The position numbers and the translations under genes were made by a program. Positions 44,072 through 54,551 of a DNA stretch of 64,000 nucleotides are shown in pieces. The notes under the pieces were generated by a model that did no database searches, was not told where the DNA came from, and was given only the letters and a program-made list of their open reading frames with translations. Source of the DNA: Bradyrhizobium cosmicum (GTDB taxonomy: Bacteria; Pseudomonadota; Alphaproteobacteria; Rhizobiales; Xanthobacteraceae); assembly GCF_007290395.2 (NCBI RefSeq), contig NZ_CP041656.2, positions 4,774,001 through 4,838,000 on the forward strand. The letters run 5' to 3'. Every line of letters starts with the position of its first letter. Position 1 is the stretch's first letter.

Positions 44072-45594
44072 GCAATGCTGCGTTGGCCATCGAGACCGCG
44101 TTACCTGCGCCGCTGCTGGAGCTGCGCGGCATCAGCAAGGAGTTCCCCGGCGTCAAGGCGCTGGATGACGTGTCCTTTTCCGTCTTTCCCGGCGAAGTGC
44201 ACATGCTGCTCGGGGAGAACGGCGCCGGCAAGTCGAGCCTGATGAAGGTGCTGTGCGGCGCCTATCGCGCCGATTCCGGCGAGTTCTACTACAGGGGCGA
44301 TAAGGTCGATATCTCATCGACAGCGGATGCGCAGAAGCTCGGCATTGCCGTGATCTTCCAGGAATTCTCGCTGGTCCCCCACCTCGATATCGCCCAGAAC
44401 ATCTTCCTCGGCCGCGAGCCGAAAGGCCGCATCCCCGGCACCATCGACCGCCGCAAGATCCTGGCCGATGCCAGGCGTGTGCTTGATACGATCGGCTTCG
44501 AGATCGATCCCTCCACCACCGTCGACAAGCTCGGCGTCGCCCAGCAGCAGATGGTCGAGATCGCCAAGGCGATCAGCCAGAACGCGCGCATCCTCGTGAT
44601 GGACGAGCCGACCGCGGCGCTATCCGACCGCGAGACCGAGCTGCTGTTCGCACTGATCGCGCGGCTGAAGGCCGATGGCGTGTCCATCGTCTACATCTCG
44701 CACCGCATGGCCGAGGTGTTCGCGCTCGGCGACCGCATCACGGTGCTGCGCGATGGCCGCCGCATCGACGGCGTCAAACCTGCCGACGTCACCCCGGACC
44801 AGCTCGTCCGCATGATGGTCGGCCGCAACGTCGACATGACCTATCCGCGCAACTTTGCCGACAAGCCCGGCGAGCTGCTGCTCGAGGTCAAGGGCTTGAG
44901 TTCCCCAAGCGGCATCTCCGACATCAACATCGAGGTGCGACGGGGCGAGATCGTCGGCCTGTGCGGTTTGGTCGGCTCCGGCCGCAGCGAGGTCGCGCGC
45001 GCCATCTTCGGCGCCGATCCCGTGAGCGCCGGCGAGATCATCTTCGACGGCAAGACCATGTCCGGCGAGCCTGATCTGGCCGCGCGCCGCGGCATCGCCC
45101 TGATCCCGGAGAGCCGCAAGAGCGAGGGCCTCGCGCTGCTGCGGTCGGTGAGCGACAATCTGGTGGTCTCGGCGCTGCGAAAGCTGTTCCCGAGCGGCCT
45201 GTTCGACCAGCGCAGCGCCCAGCGCACCGCCGACGGCCTGATCCGGCAGCTCAGGATCGCGACGCCCAGCGCGCGCCAGACCGTCGGCCTGCTCTCGGGC
45301 GGCAACCAGCAGAAAGTCGTGATCGGCAAGTGGCTGGCGGCCGGCTCGAAGCTCTTCATTTTCGACGAGCCGACCCGCGGCATCGACATCGGTGCCAAGT
45401 CCGAGATTTTTGCCCTGATCGATCGTCTCGTCGCCGAAGGCGCCGCGGCCCTGATGATCTCATCCGAGCAGATCGAAATCTGCCATGTCTGCGATCGCGC
45501 CTATGTGATGCGCGAGGGCCGCATCGCCGGGCACCTGACGCGCAACGAACTGACCGAGGAGAACATCGTGCGACTGGGGATGCATCATGCGTGA
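44068..45594 (+). CDS. Ribose-type ABC transporter double ATPase (RbsA-like)
   Basis: A 508-residue protein with two ABC modules, the carbohydrate-uptake-2 arrangement. Module 1 has GENGAGKSSLMKVLCG, GVAQQQMVEIAKAIS and MDEPTAALSD; module 2 has GLVGSGRSEVARAIFG (variant Walker A) and LSGGNQQKVVIGKWL with IFDEPTRGIDIG. This class imports sugars and, in some catabolic clusters, aromatic-linked or other small solutes. It starts inside the stop of the FAD oxidase gene. The in-frame extension from 43732 is rejected. Confidence 0.95.
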   Translation: MSNAALAIETALPAPLLELRGISKEFPGVKALDDVSFSVFPGEVHMLLGENGAGKSSLMKVLCGAYRADSGEFYYRGDKVDISSTADAQKLGIAVIFQEFSLVPHLDIAQNIFLGREPKGRIPGTIDRRKILADARRVLDTIGFEIDPSTTVDKLGVAQQQMVEIAKAISQNARILVMDEPTAALSDRETELLFALIARLKADGVSIVYISHRMAEVFALGDRITVLRDGRRIDGVKPADVTPDQLVRMMVGRNVDMTYPRNFADKPGELLLEVKGLSSPSGISDINIEVRRGEIVGLCGLVGSGRSEVARAIFGADPVSAGEIIFDGKTMSGEPDLAARRGIALIPESRKSEGLALLRSVSDNLVVSALRKLFPSGLFDQRSAQRTADGLIRQLRIATPSARQTVGLLSGGNQQKVVIGKWLAAGSKLFIFDEPTRGIDIGAKSEIFALIDRLVAEGAAALMISSEQIEICHVCDRAYVMREGRIAGHLTRNELTEENIVRLGMHHA

Positions 45595-46537
45595 GGCCGC
45601 AATCGTCTCGCAACCCAACCCGCTGCAGCGCATCCCCGGCGTTGCCATCGTGCTCGTGCTCCTGATCGCGCTGTTTGGCGCAATCGCACCCGGCTTCCTG
45701 TCGGTCGCGAATCTCTCCAACGTGCTGGTGCAGTCGACCATCCTGACGATGCTGGCGCTGCCGATGACGCTGATCATCATGACCGAAGGGCTGGACCTGT
45801 CGATGGGCGCGGTGCTGACGCTGACTTCGCTCTGCGTCGCCATCGTGTCGCTCGCGACCAAGTCGATGCTGCTGGGCCTCGGCGCCGGCCTGCTGGTCGG
45901 CACGGCCTTCGGCTTCGCCAACGGCTGGCTGGTCGCCATCGTCGGCATTCCGCCCTTCGTGGCGACGCTCGGCACGCTCGGCATGGCGCAGGGCCTGTCG
46001 CTGATCATCAGCGACGGCCAGAGCGTGGTCGGCATCCCCCACAGCGTGCGCGACATCTATTCGGCCACGCTGCTCGGTGTTCCCGTGCCGATCGTGATGG
46101 CACTGGTGACCTACGCGGCATTTCACGGCCTGCTCTATCACACCCGCTTCGGCACCTACATCTTTGCGCTGGGCGGCAACCGCGAGGCGCTGCGCTATGC
46201 CGGCCTCTCGCCGAACAGGCTGCTGATCGCGGTCTATGCGATCGGCGGTGCCATGGCAGGCATCGCCGGCCTGCTGATGACCGCGCGGATGAATTCCGGC
46301 CACCCCACCGCCGGCCTCGGCCTCGAATTCGACGCCATCGCGGCCGTCGCGGTCGGCGGCACCTCGTTCGAGCGCGGCAATGGCTGGCTGCTCGGTACCC
46401 TGCTCGGCGTCCTTTCCGTCGGGGTGTTGCGCAACGGGCTGAACCTGATCTCGCTGCCGTCCTCGGTGCAGGTCGCAAGCGTCGGCGTCCTCGTCATCGT
46501 CGCGCTGTTCCTCGACGGCCTCCGGAGCCGCGCATGA
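45587..46537 (+). CDS. Ribose-type ABC transporter permease (RbsC-like), first
   Basis: A 316-residue permease with about eight to ten helices. The typical RbsC part reads TLIIMTEGLDLSMGAVLTLTSLCVAIVSL with GLDLSMG, and later NREALRYAGLSPNRLLIAVYAIGGAMAGIAGLLM. It overlaps the ATPase gene by eight bases and the second permease by four. Confidence 0.94.
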   Translation: MREAAIVSQPNPLQRIPGVAIVLVLLIALFGAIAPGFLSVANLSNVLVQSTILTMLALPMTLIIMTEGLDLSMGAVLTLTSLCVAIVSLATKSMLLGLGAGLLVGTAFGFANGWLVAIVGIPPFVATLGTLGMAQGLSLIISDGQSVVGIPHSVRDIYSATLLGVPVPIVMALVTYAAFHGLLYHTRFGTYIFALGGNREALRYAGLSPNRLLIAVYAIGGAMAGIAGLLMTARMNSGHPTAGLGLEFDAIAAVAVGGTSFERGNGWLLGTLLGVLSVGVLRNGLNLISLPSSVQVASVGVLVIVALFLDGLRSRA

Positions 46538-47511
46538 CCGACATCACCAAAGAGGCGATGATGCCGCCCCGCTCCTTCCTGTCGCAGGACGCGATCCAGG
46601 TGTTCTACCGCCTGCTCGCGGCGCTCTTGATCTGCGCGGTGCTCGCCGTGCTCAGCGATTCCTTCCTGAGCCTCGGCAACATCCTCAACGTGCTCAGGCA
46701 GGCGAGCCTGACCTTCTTCATCGCCTCCGGCCTGACGCTGGTGGTGCTGACCGCTGGCCTCGATCTCTCGGTCGGCGCCAATGTCGCCCTGTCCGCCTGC
46801 ATCGCCGGCACCGTGATCCACAAGACCGGCTCGCCGGCGCTCGGCATCCTCGCCGGGCTTGCCTGCGGCGGCATCGTCGGGCTGCTCAACGGGGTGATGG
46901 TCACGGCCCTGCGCATCCCCTCCTTCATCGCCACCTATGGCATGCTCTGGGTGCTGAACGGCCTCACCTACTGGTACATGGCGGGCGAAACCCTCCACGG
47001 TTTCCCCGCCGGATTCCGCCAGATCGGCAGCGGCTATCTGTTCGGCCTGCCGATCCCGGTCTATCTGCTGCTGGTGTTTTTGGGCATCGGGACGCTGTTT
47101 GCCCAGCGCACGATCTGGGGCCAGGAGATCTATGCGATCGGCGCCAATCCGGTCGCGGCGCGGCTCTCCGGCATCCCGGTCGCGCGCCGCCTGCTGCTGG
47201 TCTATGCCGTCTCCGGCACGATGGCGGGGCTCGCCTCGATCATCTTCCTGTCGCGGCTCAATTCCGCGGAGGCCGACATCGGCGAGAGCCTGACGCTGCC
47301 GGCGATCGCGGCCGTGCTGATCGGCGGCACCTCGCTGTTCGGCGGCGTCGGCACGGTGTTCGGCACCTTCATCGGCGCGCTGATCCTGACACTGGTGCTG
47401 AACGGCATGAATTTGCTCTCAGTCAGCGCCAACTGGCAGCCGCTGGTGACCGGCATCATCGTCATTCTCGCGGTCTGGCTCGACATGAAGACCCGCCGCC
47501 GCGCGCAATGA
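46534..47511 (+). CDS. Ribose-type ABC transporter permease (RbsC-like), second
   Basis: A 325-residue permease paralogous to the preceding one, with GLTLVVLTAGLDLSVGANVALSACIAG and NPVAARLSGIPVARRLLLVYAVSGTMAGLASIIFLSRLNSAE. The two would form a heterodimeric channel, unlike the homodimer of classical ribose uptake. Its start overlaps the first permease stop. Confidence 0.94.
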   Translation: MTDITKEAMMPPRSFLSQDAIQVFYRLLAALLICAVLAVLSDSFLSLGNILNVLRQASLTFFIASGLTLVVLTAGLDLSVGANVALSACIAGTVIHKTGSPALGILAGLACGGIVGLLNGVMVTALRIPSFIATYGMLWVLNGLTYWYMAGETLHGFPAGFRQIGSGYLFGLPIPVYLLLVFLGIGTLFAQRTIWGQEIYAIGANPVAARLSGIPVARRLLLVYAVSGTMAGLASIIFLSRLNSAEADIGESLTLPAIAAVLIGGTSLFGGVGTVFGTFIGALILTLVLNGMNLLSVSANWQPLVTGIIVILAVWLDMKTRRRAQ

Positions 47512-47553
47512 GTTCCTGGACGACCAACAAGCAAAACGAGGGATGGAGGCAAC

Positions 47554-48528
47554 ATGAAACATAAACTGGGTTATCTGGCGCTACCGCTGTTGATGGCGGC
47601 CGCGTTCACCACGCAGGCGCGCGCCGACGGCGAGACCATCGCCGTCTTCACCAAGAACCAGACCAATCCGTTCTTCCAGACGGTGCGGGTCGGCGCCGAC
47701 AACATGGCGAAGGTGCTGAACGCCAAGACGCTGCAATACATCCCGACCAAGCCGGACTCGATTCCCGAGCAGCTTAGCCAGATCGAGGACGTGGTGGTGA
47801 AGAAGCCGAGCGCGATCGTCTTCACGCCGGTCGACTACAAGGCGATGGTGCCGGGCGTCGAGAAGATCAACGAAGCCAAGATCCCGGTCGTCAACATCAC
47901 CGACCGCTCCGCCGGCGGCAAGTTCCTCTCCTTCATCGGCGCCGACGATTACAGCCTCGGGCTCGAGACCGCGCGCTTCCTGCTCAAGACGCTGGGCGAC
48001 AAGGGCAACATCGTCATCATCGAGGGCGTCAAGGGCTCGCTGACCAATGTCGACCGCGTGCGCGGCTTCAACGACGCCCTGAAGGAAAACGCGGGCGCCA
48101 AGCTGCTGGCCTCGCAGCCCGGCAACTACCAGCGGCTGCAGGCACTCCAGGTGATGGAGAACCTGATGCAGTCGAACGCGCAGATCGACGGCGTGTTAGC
48201 TGCCAACGACGCCATGGCAGTCGGCGCGATCGAGGCGCTCGACGGCGCCAATCGCAAGGCGCAGGTGATCGGCATCAACGGCACCAAGGAGGCGATCGAC
48301 GCGATCAAGTCCGGCAAGCTGCTCGCCAGCGGCGACTACAACGGATTTGCGCAGGGCTGCCTCGGGACCATGATGGCGATCCGCTCCTTGCGCGGCCAGC
48401 CTGTCATCAGCGAGATCGTGCTGAAGCCGACCGTCATCACCAAGGACAACTACCAACCGTTCGACGTGCCGCTGGAGCAGCGCATCTGCCCGACCTTCGA
48501 AGAAGCCGGCAAGCTCGGCGGCAAGTAA
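47554..48528 (+). CDS. Ribose-type ABC transporter binding protein (RbsB-like)
   Basis: A 324-residue periplasmic protein with a Sec signal (MKHKLGYLALPLLMAAAFTTQARA, cut before DGE). The mature part starts IAVFTKNQTNPFFQTVRVGADNMAKVLNAK, and carries VNITDRSAGGKFLSFIGADDYSLGLETARFLLK and VLAANDAMAVGAIEALDGANRKAQVIGINGT, typical of the Peripla_BP_4 sugar-binding fold. It is the recognition component of the importer; the ligand may be an aromatic-pathway precursor or glycoside. Confidence 0.94.
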   Translation: MKHKLGYLALPLLMAAAFTTQARADGETIAVFTKNQTNPFFQTVRVGADNMAKVLNAKTLQYIPTKPDSIPEQLSQIEDVVVKKPSAIVFTPVDYKAMVPGVEKINEAKIPVVNITDRSAGGKFLSFIGADDYSLGLETARFLLKTLGDKGNIVIIEGVKGSLTNVDRVRGFNDALKENAGAKLLASQPGNYQRLQALQVMENLMQSNAQIDGVLAANDAMAVGAIEALDGANRKAQVIGINGTKEAIDAIKSGKLLASGDYNGFAQGCLGTMMAIRSLRGQPVISEIVLKPTVITKDNYQPFDVPLEQRICPTFEEAGKLGGK

Positions 48529-48549
48529 GCCAGTCAGTCACGCAAGTAC

Positions 48550-48573
48550 GGACGGCCGCCTTGGCGGCCGTCC
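48550..48573 (+). terminator. Strong hairpin between binding-protein and YciI-like genes
   Basis: A perfect 11-base stem (GGACGGCCGCC and its complement) with only TT between the arms, so two or more end pairs must open. It lies 21 bases after the binding-protein stop and is followed by CAAGAAAAC instead of a T-run. It probably protects the upstream mRNA or partly attenuates the downstream gene. Confidence 0.55.
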
Positions 48574-48605
48574 CAAGAAAACGAAAGACATCAACGGAGA
48601 CCACC

Positions 48606-48893
48606 ATGCTGTTCGCCATTCACGCCCTCGACCGCGCCGGCGCGCTGCCGACCCGGCTCGCCAATTACGACGCGCACAAGGCTTTCCTGAGCGACACCTC
48701 GCGCTTCGGCGTCAAGATCGTGATGTCGGGACCGCTGGTCTCCGACGACGGCGCGACCATGATCGGCAGCCTGTTCCTGATCGAAGCGCCCGGGCGCAGC
48801 GAAGTCGAAGCCTTCAACCGTGCCGATCCCTTTGCGGCGGCGGGTATCTGGGAAAAAGTCACGATCACCGGCTTCCTGCGCCGCCAGGGTTGA
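48606..48893 (+). CDS. YciI-like protein (TftG-type fold)
   Basis: A 95-residue protein of the YciI/DGPF family. It begins MLFAIHALDRAGALPTRLANYDAHKAFLS, with the conserved His in YDAHKAFL, then VKIVMSGPLVSDDGATMIGSLFLIEAPGRSEVEAFNRADPFAAAGIWEKV. In 2,4,5-T degraders the relative TftG dechlorinates 5-chlorohydroxyquinol, so a role next to the hydroxyquinol dioxygenase is plausible. ATG 48606 follows GGAGACC. It is the last gene of the operon. Confidence 0.88.
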   Translation: MLFAIHALDRAGALPTRLANYDAHKAFLSDTSRFGVKIVMSGPLVSDDGATMIGSLFLIEAPGRSEVEAFNRADPFAAAGIWEKVTITGFLRRQG

Positions 48894-48915
48894 GGCCGGC
48901 TCAAGCCAAGACGCG

Positions 48916-48941
48916 AAAACAACCCCATGCACAGTAGAACG
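48916..48941 (+). repeat. 26-base dispersed repeat, copy 2
   Basis: Identical to 17699-17724 over 26 bases, same strand, between the convergent YciI-like and dppF-like genes. No palindrome follows this copy, so the repeat unit is the 26 bases and not the GC-rich hairpin next to copy 1. Confidence 0.8.
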
Positions 48942-49072
48942 AGGTTGCTTTGACTTGCGAATTTTAGCTGCGCGCGGACTTTGACCCGTCGGGCAAAACA
49001 GGGGCATATTGGCACCATCGCCCGATTGTCGCCCCGCCCCTCCATCCGGCCTCTTGGCCGCTGGCGCAGCAG

Positions 49073-50061
49073 CTATGCAGCTGTCGCCGGCACACCGTCT
49101 TCGAGGTGACAGGCCACCCACTGCTCGGGTGCAGCCGCGCGCAGCGTCGGCTCCTCCGTCCGGCAGCGATCGAACACGTAGGGGCAACGGGTGTGGAAAC
49201 GGCACCCGCTCGGCGGGTTGATCGGGCTCGGCACGTCGCCCTTGAGGATGATCGGATTGCGCTGGGCCCCGGGCTCCGGCAGCGGCACCGCCGAGAGCAG
49301 CGCCTTGGTGTAGGGGTGCTTTGGCGCGGCAAAGATTTCGAAGCGCGGCGCCACCTCGACGATCTTGCCGAGATACATCACCGCGACGCGGTGGGTCATG
49401 TGCTCGACGATTGCGAGATCGTGGCTGATGAACAGCAGCGCCAGGCCGAACTCGCGCTGGAGATCCTGCAACAGATTGACGATCTGCGCCTTGACCGAAA
49501 CGTCGAGCGCCGAGACCGCCTCGTCGCAGACGATCAGCTCGGGCTCGGCCGCAAGCGCCCGCGCGATGCCGATGCGCTGGCGTTGGCCGCCGGAGAATTC
49601 GTGCGGCCGGCGGTTGAGCGCCTCGCGCGGCAGGCGCACGGTGTCCATCAGCGCCGTCACGCGCGTTTCGAGATCGATGGCGGATTTGGCGAGGCCGAAA
49701 TTGCGGATCGGCTCGGCCAGGATGTCGCGCACGCGCATGCGCGGGTTGAGGCTGGAGAACGGATCCTGGAACACGACCTGCACGCGGCGGCGCATCTGGC
49801 GCATCGTGCTCGGCGCGGCGTCGTCGATCCGCTGGCCGTCGAGAATGACCTGACCCGAGGTGATGTCGAACAGCCGCAAGATCGCGCGGCCGACTGTCGA
49901 CTTTCCGCAGCCGGATTCGCCGACCAGCGACAGCGTCTCGCCGCGCGCGATCTCGAACGACACGCCGTCCACCGCATAGACCCATTCGGACTTGCGGCCG
50001 AACAGGCCCTTGTTGACGGGAAAATGCTTCTTGAGGTCGTTGACCTGGAGCAGCGGAGGAC

Positions 50062-50065
<4 letters not shown>
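49073..50065 (-). CDS. Peptide-type ABC transporter ATPase (DppF/OppF-like)
   Basis: A 330-residue ATPase: [17 protein letters not shown] (Walker A), [17 protein letters not shown] (signature), [20 protein letters not shown] (Walker B), and the C-terminal peptide-transporter domain with cysteines [20 protein letters not shown] that may bind an Fe-S cluster. ATG 50065 ([10 protein letters not shown]) overlaps the partner ATPase gene by four bases. It is the last gene of the first peptide-type importer. Confidence 0.94.
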
Positions 50066-51051
<986 letters not shown>

Positions 51052-51070
51052 CGCGATCAGCCCCGCATCA

Positions 51071-51994
51071 TCAGAGGCTCTTGGCCATGCGCGGATCGAG
51101 CGCATCGCGGAGGCCGTCGCCGAGCAGATTCACGGCAAGCACGGTGACGGACAGGAACGCCGCCGGGAAGAACACGATGTAGGGCTTGACCTGCCACAGC
51201 GCGCGGCCTTCGGCCATGATGTTGCCCCAGGACGGAATGGTCGGCGGCGTGCCGGCGCCGATGAAGGACAGGATGGCCTCGGTGATCATGGCGCTGGCGC
51301 AAATGTAAGTTGCCTGCACCAACATCGGCGCCAGCGTATTGGGCAGGATGTGGCGCAGGATGATCATCGGCGTGCGCGTGCCGCAGGCGACCGCAGCATC
51401 CACATAGGGCTGCTCGCGCAGCGACAGCACCACGCTGCGGACGAGGCGCGAGACACGGGGGATCTCGGCGATGGTGATGGCCAGAATGACGTTGCCGACG
51501 CTGCCGCGCGTCAGCGCCATCAGCGCGATCGCGAGCAGGATTGGCGGGATGGACATCAATCCGTCCATGAAGCGCATAAGGATGCCGTCGGCCCAGCGGA
51601 CGAAGCCGGAGACGATTCCGATGGCAAGACCGGCCGCGGACGCGAATATCGCGACCGATAAACCTACCGTGAGCGAGACGCGCGCGCCGTAGAGCACGCG
51701 CGAATAGATGTCGCGGCCAAGCACATCGGAGCCAAACCAGAAAGCAGCGGACGGCGCGCGGGTGCGTTTTGCCGGCGCAAGCGCAGTCGGATCGACCGTC
51801 CAGAGATAGGGCGCGAAGATTGCGATCAGGACCAGGATGAGCAGCAGCGCGCCGCCGATCGCGACGGTGGGATGGCCGCGCAGGAGGCCGATGAAGCCGC
51901 GCCGGATCACGACGGGCCGAAGAATCTCCGGCAGTTGCGGTGCGAGGACGAAGCCGGCCGGCAGCGCTTGCGGATTGACGGTCGTGTCGGTCAA
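51071..51994 (-). CDS. Peptide-type ABC transporter permease (DppC-like)
   Basis: A 307-residue permease with an N-terminal cytoplasmic part ([26 protein letters not shown]) and about six helices. The DppC motifs are [27 protein letters not shown] and the coupling-loop [42 protein letters not shown], ending [17 protein letters not shown]. It overlaps the DppB-like gene by four bases. Confidence 0.94.
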   Translation of the reverse strand: MTDTTVNPQALPAGFVLAPQLPEILRPVVIRRGFIGLLRGHPTVAIGGALLLILVLIAIFAPYLWTVDPTALAPAKRTRAPSAAFWFGSDVLGRDIYSRVLYGARVSLTVGLSVAIFASAAGLAIGIVSGFVRWADGILMRFMDGLMSIPPILLAIALMALTRGSVGNVILAITIAEIPRVSRLVRSVVLSLREQPYVDAAVACGTRTPMIILRHILPNTLAPMLVQATYICASAMITEAILSFIGAGTPPTIPSWGNIMAEGRALWQVKPYIVFFPAAFLSVTVLAVNLLGDGLRDALDPRMAKSL

Positions 51995-52932
51995 TAGCGG
52001 ATCCTCGGGTCAACGATAGTATAGACGACGTCGATCATCAGATTGACGAGGACGTAGACGAAGCTGAACAGCAGAACGATGCCCTGGATGACGGGATAGT
52101 CGCGGCGCAGGATCGCGTCGATCGTGAGACGGCCGAGGCCGGGGATCGCGAACACGCTTTCCGTGACGACCGCGCCGCCGATCAGCAGTGCGATGCCGAT
52201 CCCGATCACGGTGACGATCGGCACCGCTGCGTTCTTCAGCGCATGAACGAACAGGATGCCGCCCTGCCCGAGGCCCTTCGCCTTGGCGGTGCGGATATAG
52301 TCCTGCTGCAAGACTTCCAGCATGGTGGCGCGGGTGATGCGCGCGATCAGCGCGATGTAGACGCAGCCAAGCGCGACCGCCGGCAGGATCAGGTTTTGCA
52401 GCCAGGGCCAGACCCCCTCCGAGAGCGGCGTGTAGCCCTGCACCGGAAGCCATTCGAGCTCCAGCGCGAAGATGTAGGCGAGGATGTAGCCGACGACGAA
52501 GACGGGCAGCGAGAAACCGAACACGGCGAACGCCATGATGACACGATCGATCAGGCTCCCCGCCTTCCATGCCGCCACGACGCCGAGCGGCACCGCGACC
52601 ACGATGGTGAGCAGCAGCGTCACCATCATCAGCGACAATGTCGGCCCGAGACGCTGTCCGATCATCGTGGAGACCGGCAGGTTGGTGAAGATCGAGGTGC
52701 CGAGATCGCCGTGCAGGATGCGCCAGACCCAGCTTCCGAACTGGATCAGGAACGGCCGGTCGAGACCGAGACTCTGGCGAATGCGCTCCACATCCTCCGG
52801 GCTCGCCTGATCGCCTGCAATCACCACGGCGGGATCCCCCGGCGCGATGTAGAGCAGGCTGAACACGAACAGCGCGACGATCGCCATTACCGGCAAAGTC
52901 GAGACGATGCGACGGAGAATGTAGGAGAGCAT
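51991..52932 (-). CDS. Peptide-type ABC transporter permease (DppB-like)
   Basis: A 313-residue permease with six helices. The start MLSYILRRIVSTLPVMAIVALFVFSLLYIAPGDPAVVIAG, including the LxPGDP motif, and the end [21 protein letters not shown] are standard for DppB/OppB. The coupling loop is ATMLEVLQQDYIRTAKAKGLGQGGILFVHALKNAAVPIV. It lies 17 bases after the binding-protein gene. Confidence 0.95.
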   Translation of the reverse strand: MLSYILRRIVSTLPVMAIVALFVFSLLYIAPGDPAVVIAGDQASPEDVERIRQSLGLDRPFLIQFGSWVWRILHGDLGTSIFTNLPVSTMIGQRLGPTLSLMMVTLLLTIVVAVPLGVVAAWKAGSLIDRVIMAFAVFGFSLPVFVVGYILAYIFALELEWLPVQGYTPLSEGVWPWLQNLILPAVALGCVYIALIARITRATMLEVLQQDYIRTAKAKGLGQGGILFVHALKNAAVPIVTVIGIGIALLIGGAVVTESVFAIPGLGRLTIDAILRRDYPVIQGIVLLFSFVYVLVNLMIDVVYTIVDPRIRY

Positions 52933-52949
52933 CTGGCTTCAGCGCAAGG

Positions 52950-54551
52950 TCATGCGGATTTCGAAACGCCCCAGAAGAACGGCAGCGGCCCCTTGGTGAT
53001 GCCGGAGACGTTCTTGCGCCACGCCGTGTAGCTCAGGAAGAAGCCGGTCGGGGCGTAGACGACGTCGTCGAGCGCCGCCTTGTTGAGGCGGCCGATCGCA
53101 GCCTTCTCCTCGTCGAGGTTCTTGGCCTCGAACCACGACGTGACTTCCTTCTCGGTGCCGGCGCTGGTGGGCCAGCCGAACCAGGCCTTGTCGCCGTTGG
53201 CGCGAATGGCGGTGTAGGGCGCCGGGTTGATGCAGTCCGCGCCCGCGTGCCAGGTGTGGAACATGTTCCAGCCGCCCTGTCCCGGCGGCGTCTTCGCCGC
53301 ACGGCGGGAGCCGACGGTACCCCAATCGGTGGCGACGAAATCGACATTCATGCCGAGCCTTTTCAGCAGGTCGGCGGTGACGTCGCCCTGCGCCTTTGTG
53401 ATCGGCTGGTCCTGCGCCACGAGGCACGTCACCGGCTGGCCGGAATAGCCGCTCTCGGCGAGCAGCTTCTTGGCGGCATCGAAATCGCGCTTGCCCTTCA
53501 GAATCTCGCCACCCGCCTCGGTATAGAGCGGCGTATCAGGCGTGAAGAATCCGGGCAGCGGCTTCCACAGCGAATTGTCGTCGCCGACGAGCGCGCGCAT
53601 GTAGTCTTCCTGGCTCAGCGCCATCAGCACGGCGCGCCGCGCCCGCACGTCATTGAACGGCGGGTACAGGAAGTTCATACGGAACGAGCCGATATTGCCG
53701 AGCGGATCGCCGATATCGACACTGATGTTCTTGTTCTTCTTCAGGACCGGAACGAGATCGGCGATCGGGTTCTCCCACCAGTCGATTTCGCCATTTTGCA
53801 ACGCGGCCGCCGCGGTTGCCGGATCCGGCATGATAACCCACTCGACACGGTCGACCAGGATCTGCTTGCCGCCGGCAAGCCATGACGATTTCTCCTGGCG
53901 CGGCGCATAGTCGGCGAATTTCTCGAACACGGCTTTCGCGCCGGGGACCCACTCGCCCTTGGCGAACTTCATCGGGCCTGAGCCGATATACTCCGAGATT
54001 TGCTTGAACGGATCGGTCTGCGCGATGCGCTCCGGCATGATGAAGGCGCAAGGCGAATTGCCCTTGCCAAGCGCGTAAAGCATTTTCGGGAACGGCTGCT
54101 TCAGCACCCATTTGAAGGTGCGATCGTCGACCGCGGTCAGCTCCTGCTGGCTCGCCTTGATCATCAGGCCCATTGGATCGCGCGCCGACCAGCGCGTCAG
54201 GCTGGCTATGACGTCCTTGCTCAGCACCGGCTCGCCATCATGGAACTTGAGGCCCGGCCGCAGCTTGAACGTCCAAGTCGTGCCGTCGTCACTCACCTGC
54301 TCGGACTCGACCATCTGACGTTGCGGCTGAAGCGAGGAATCGACACCGTAAAGCGTGTCCCAGACCAGCGCCGCGGCATTACGCACGACATATTGCGTAC
54401 CCCAGATCGGGTCGAAATTGGCGAGGTTTGCCTGCGGCACGAAGCGCAGGGTGCGGGCGGAGGCGCCTTGTGCGATCGCCGGGGCCGAGACGCCGGTCAA
54501 TGCCAGACCGCCCGCGCCGGCCAGTCCCTTCAATACGGTCCTGCGATCCAT
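52950..54551 (-). CDS. Peptide-type ABC transporter binding protein (DppA-like), Tat signal
   Basis: A 533-residue periplasmic protein of the SBP_bac_5 family. The start MDRRTVLKGLAGAGGLALTGVSAPAIAQG holds a twin-arginine motif and a cut after AIA, so it is likely Tat-exported. Landmarks are ANLANFDPIWGTQYVVRNAAALVWDTLYGVD, WTFKLRPGLKFHDGEPV and NEIDWWENPIADL-type segments. It is the first gene of the first importer. Ligand unknown; this fold also binds opines, nickel and glutathione. Confidence 0.95.
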   Translation of the reverse strand: MDRRTVLKGLAGAGGLALTGVSAPAIAQGASARTLRFVPQANLANFDPIWGTQYVVRNAAALVWDTLYGVDSSLQPQRQMVESEQVSDDGTTWTFKLRPGLKFHDGEPVLSKDVIASLTRWSARDPMGLMIKASQQELTAVDDRTFKWVLKQPFPKMLYALGKGNSPCAFIMPERIAQTDPFKQISEYIGSGPMKFAKGEWVPGAKAVFEKFADYAPRQEKSSWLAGGKQILVDRVEWVIMPDPATAAAALQNGEIDWWENPIADLVPVLKKNKNISVDIGDPLGNIGSFRMNFLYPPFNDVRARRAVLMALSQEDYMRALVGDDNSLWKPLPGFFTPDTPLYTEAGGEILKGKRDFDAAKKLLAESGYSGQPVTCLVAQDQPITKAQGDVTADLLKRLGMNVDFVATDWGTVGSRRAAKTPPGQGGWNMFHTWHAGADCINPAPYTAIRANGDKAWFGWPTSAGTEKEVTSWFEAKNLDEEKAAIGRLNKAALDDVVYAPTGFFLSYTAWRKNVSGITKGPLPFFWGVSKSA

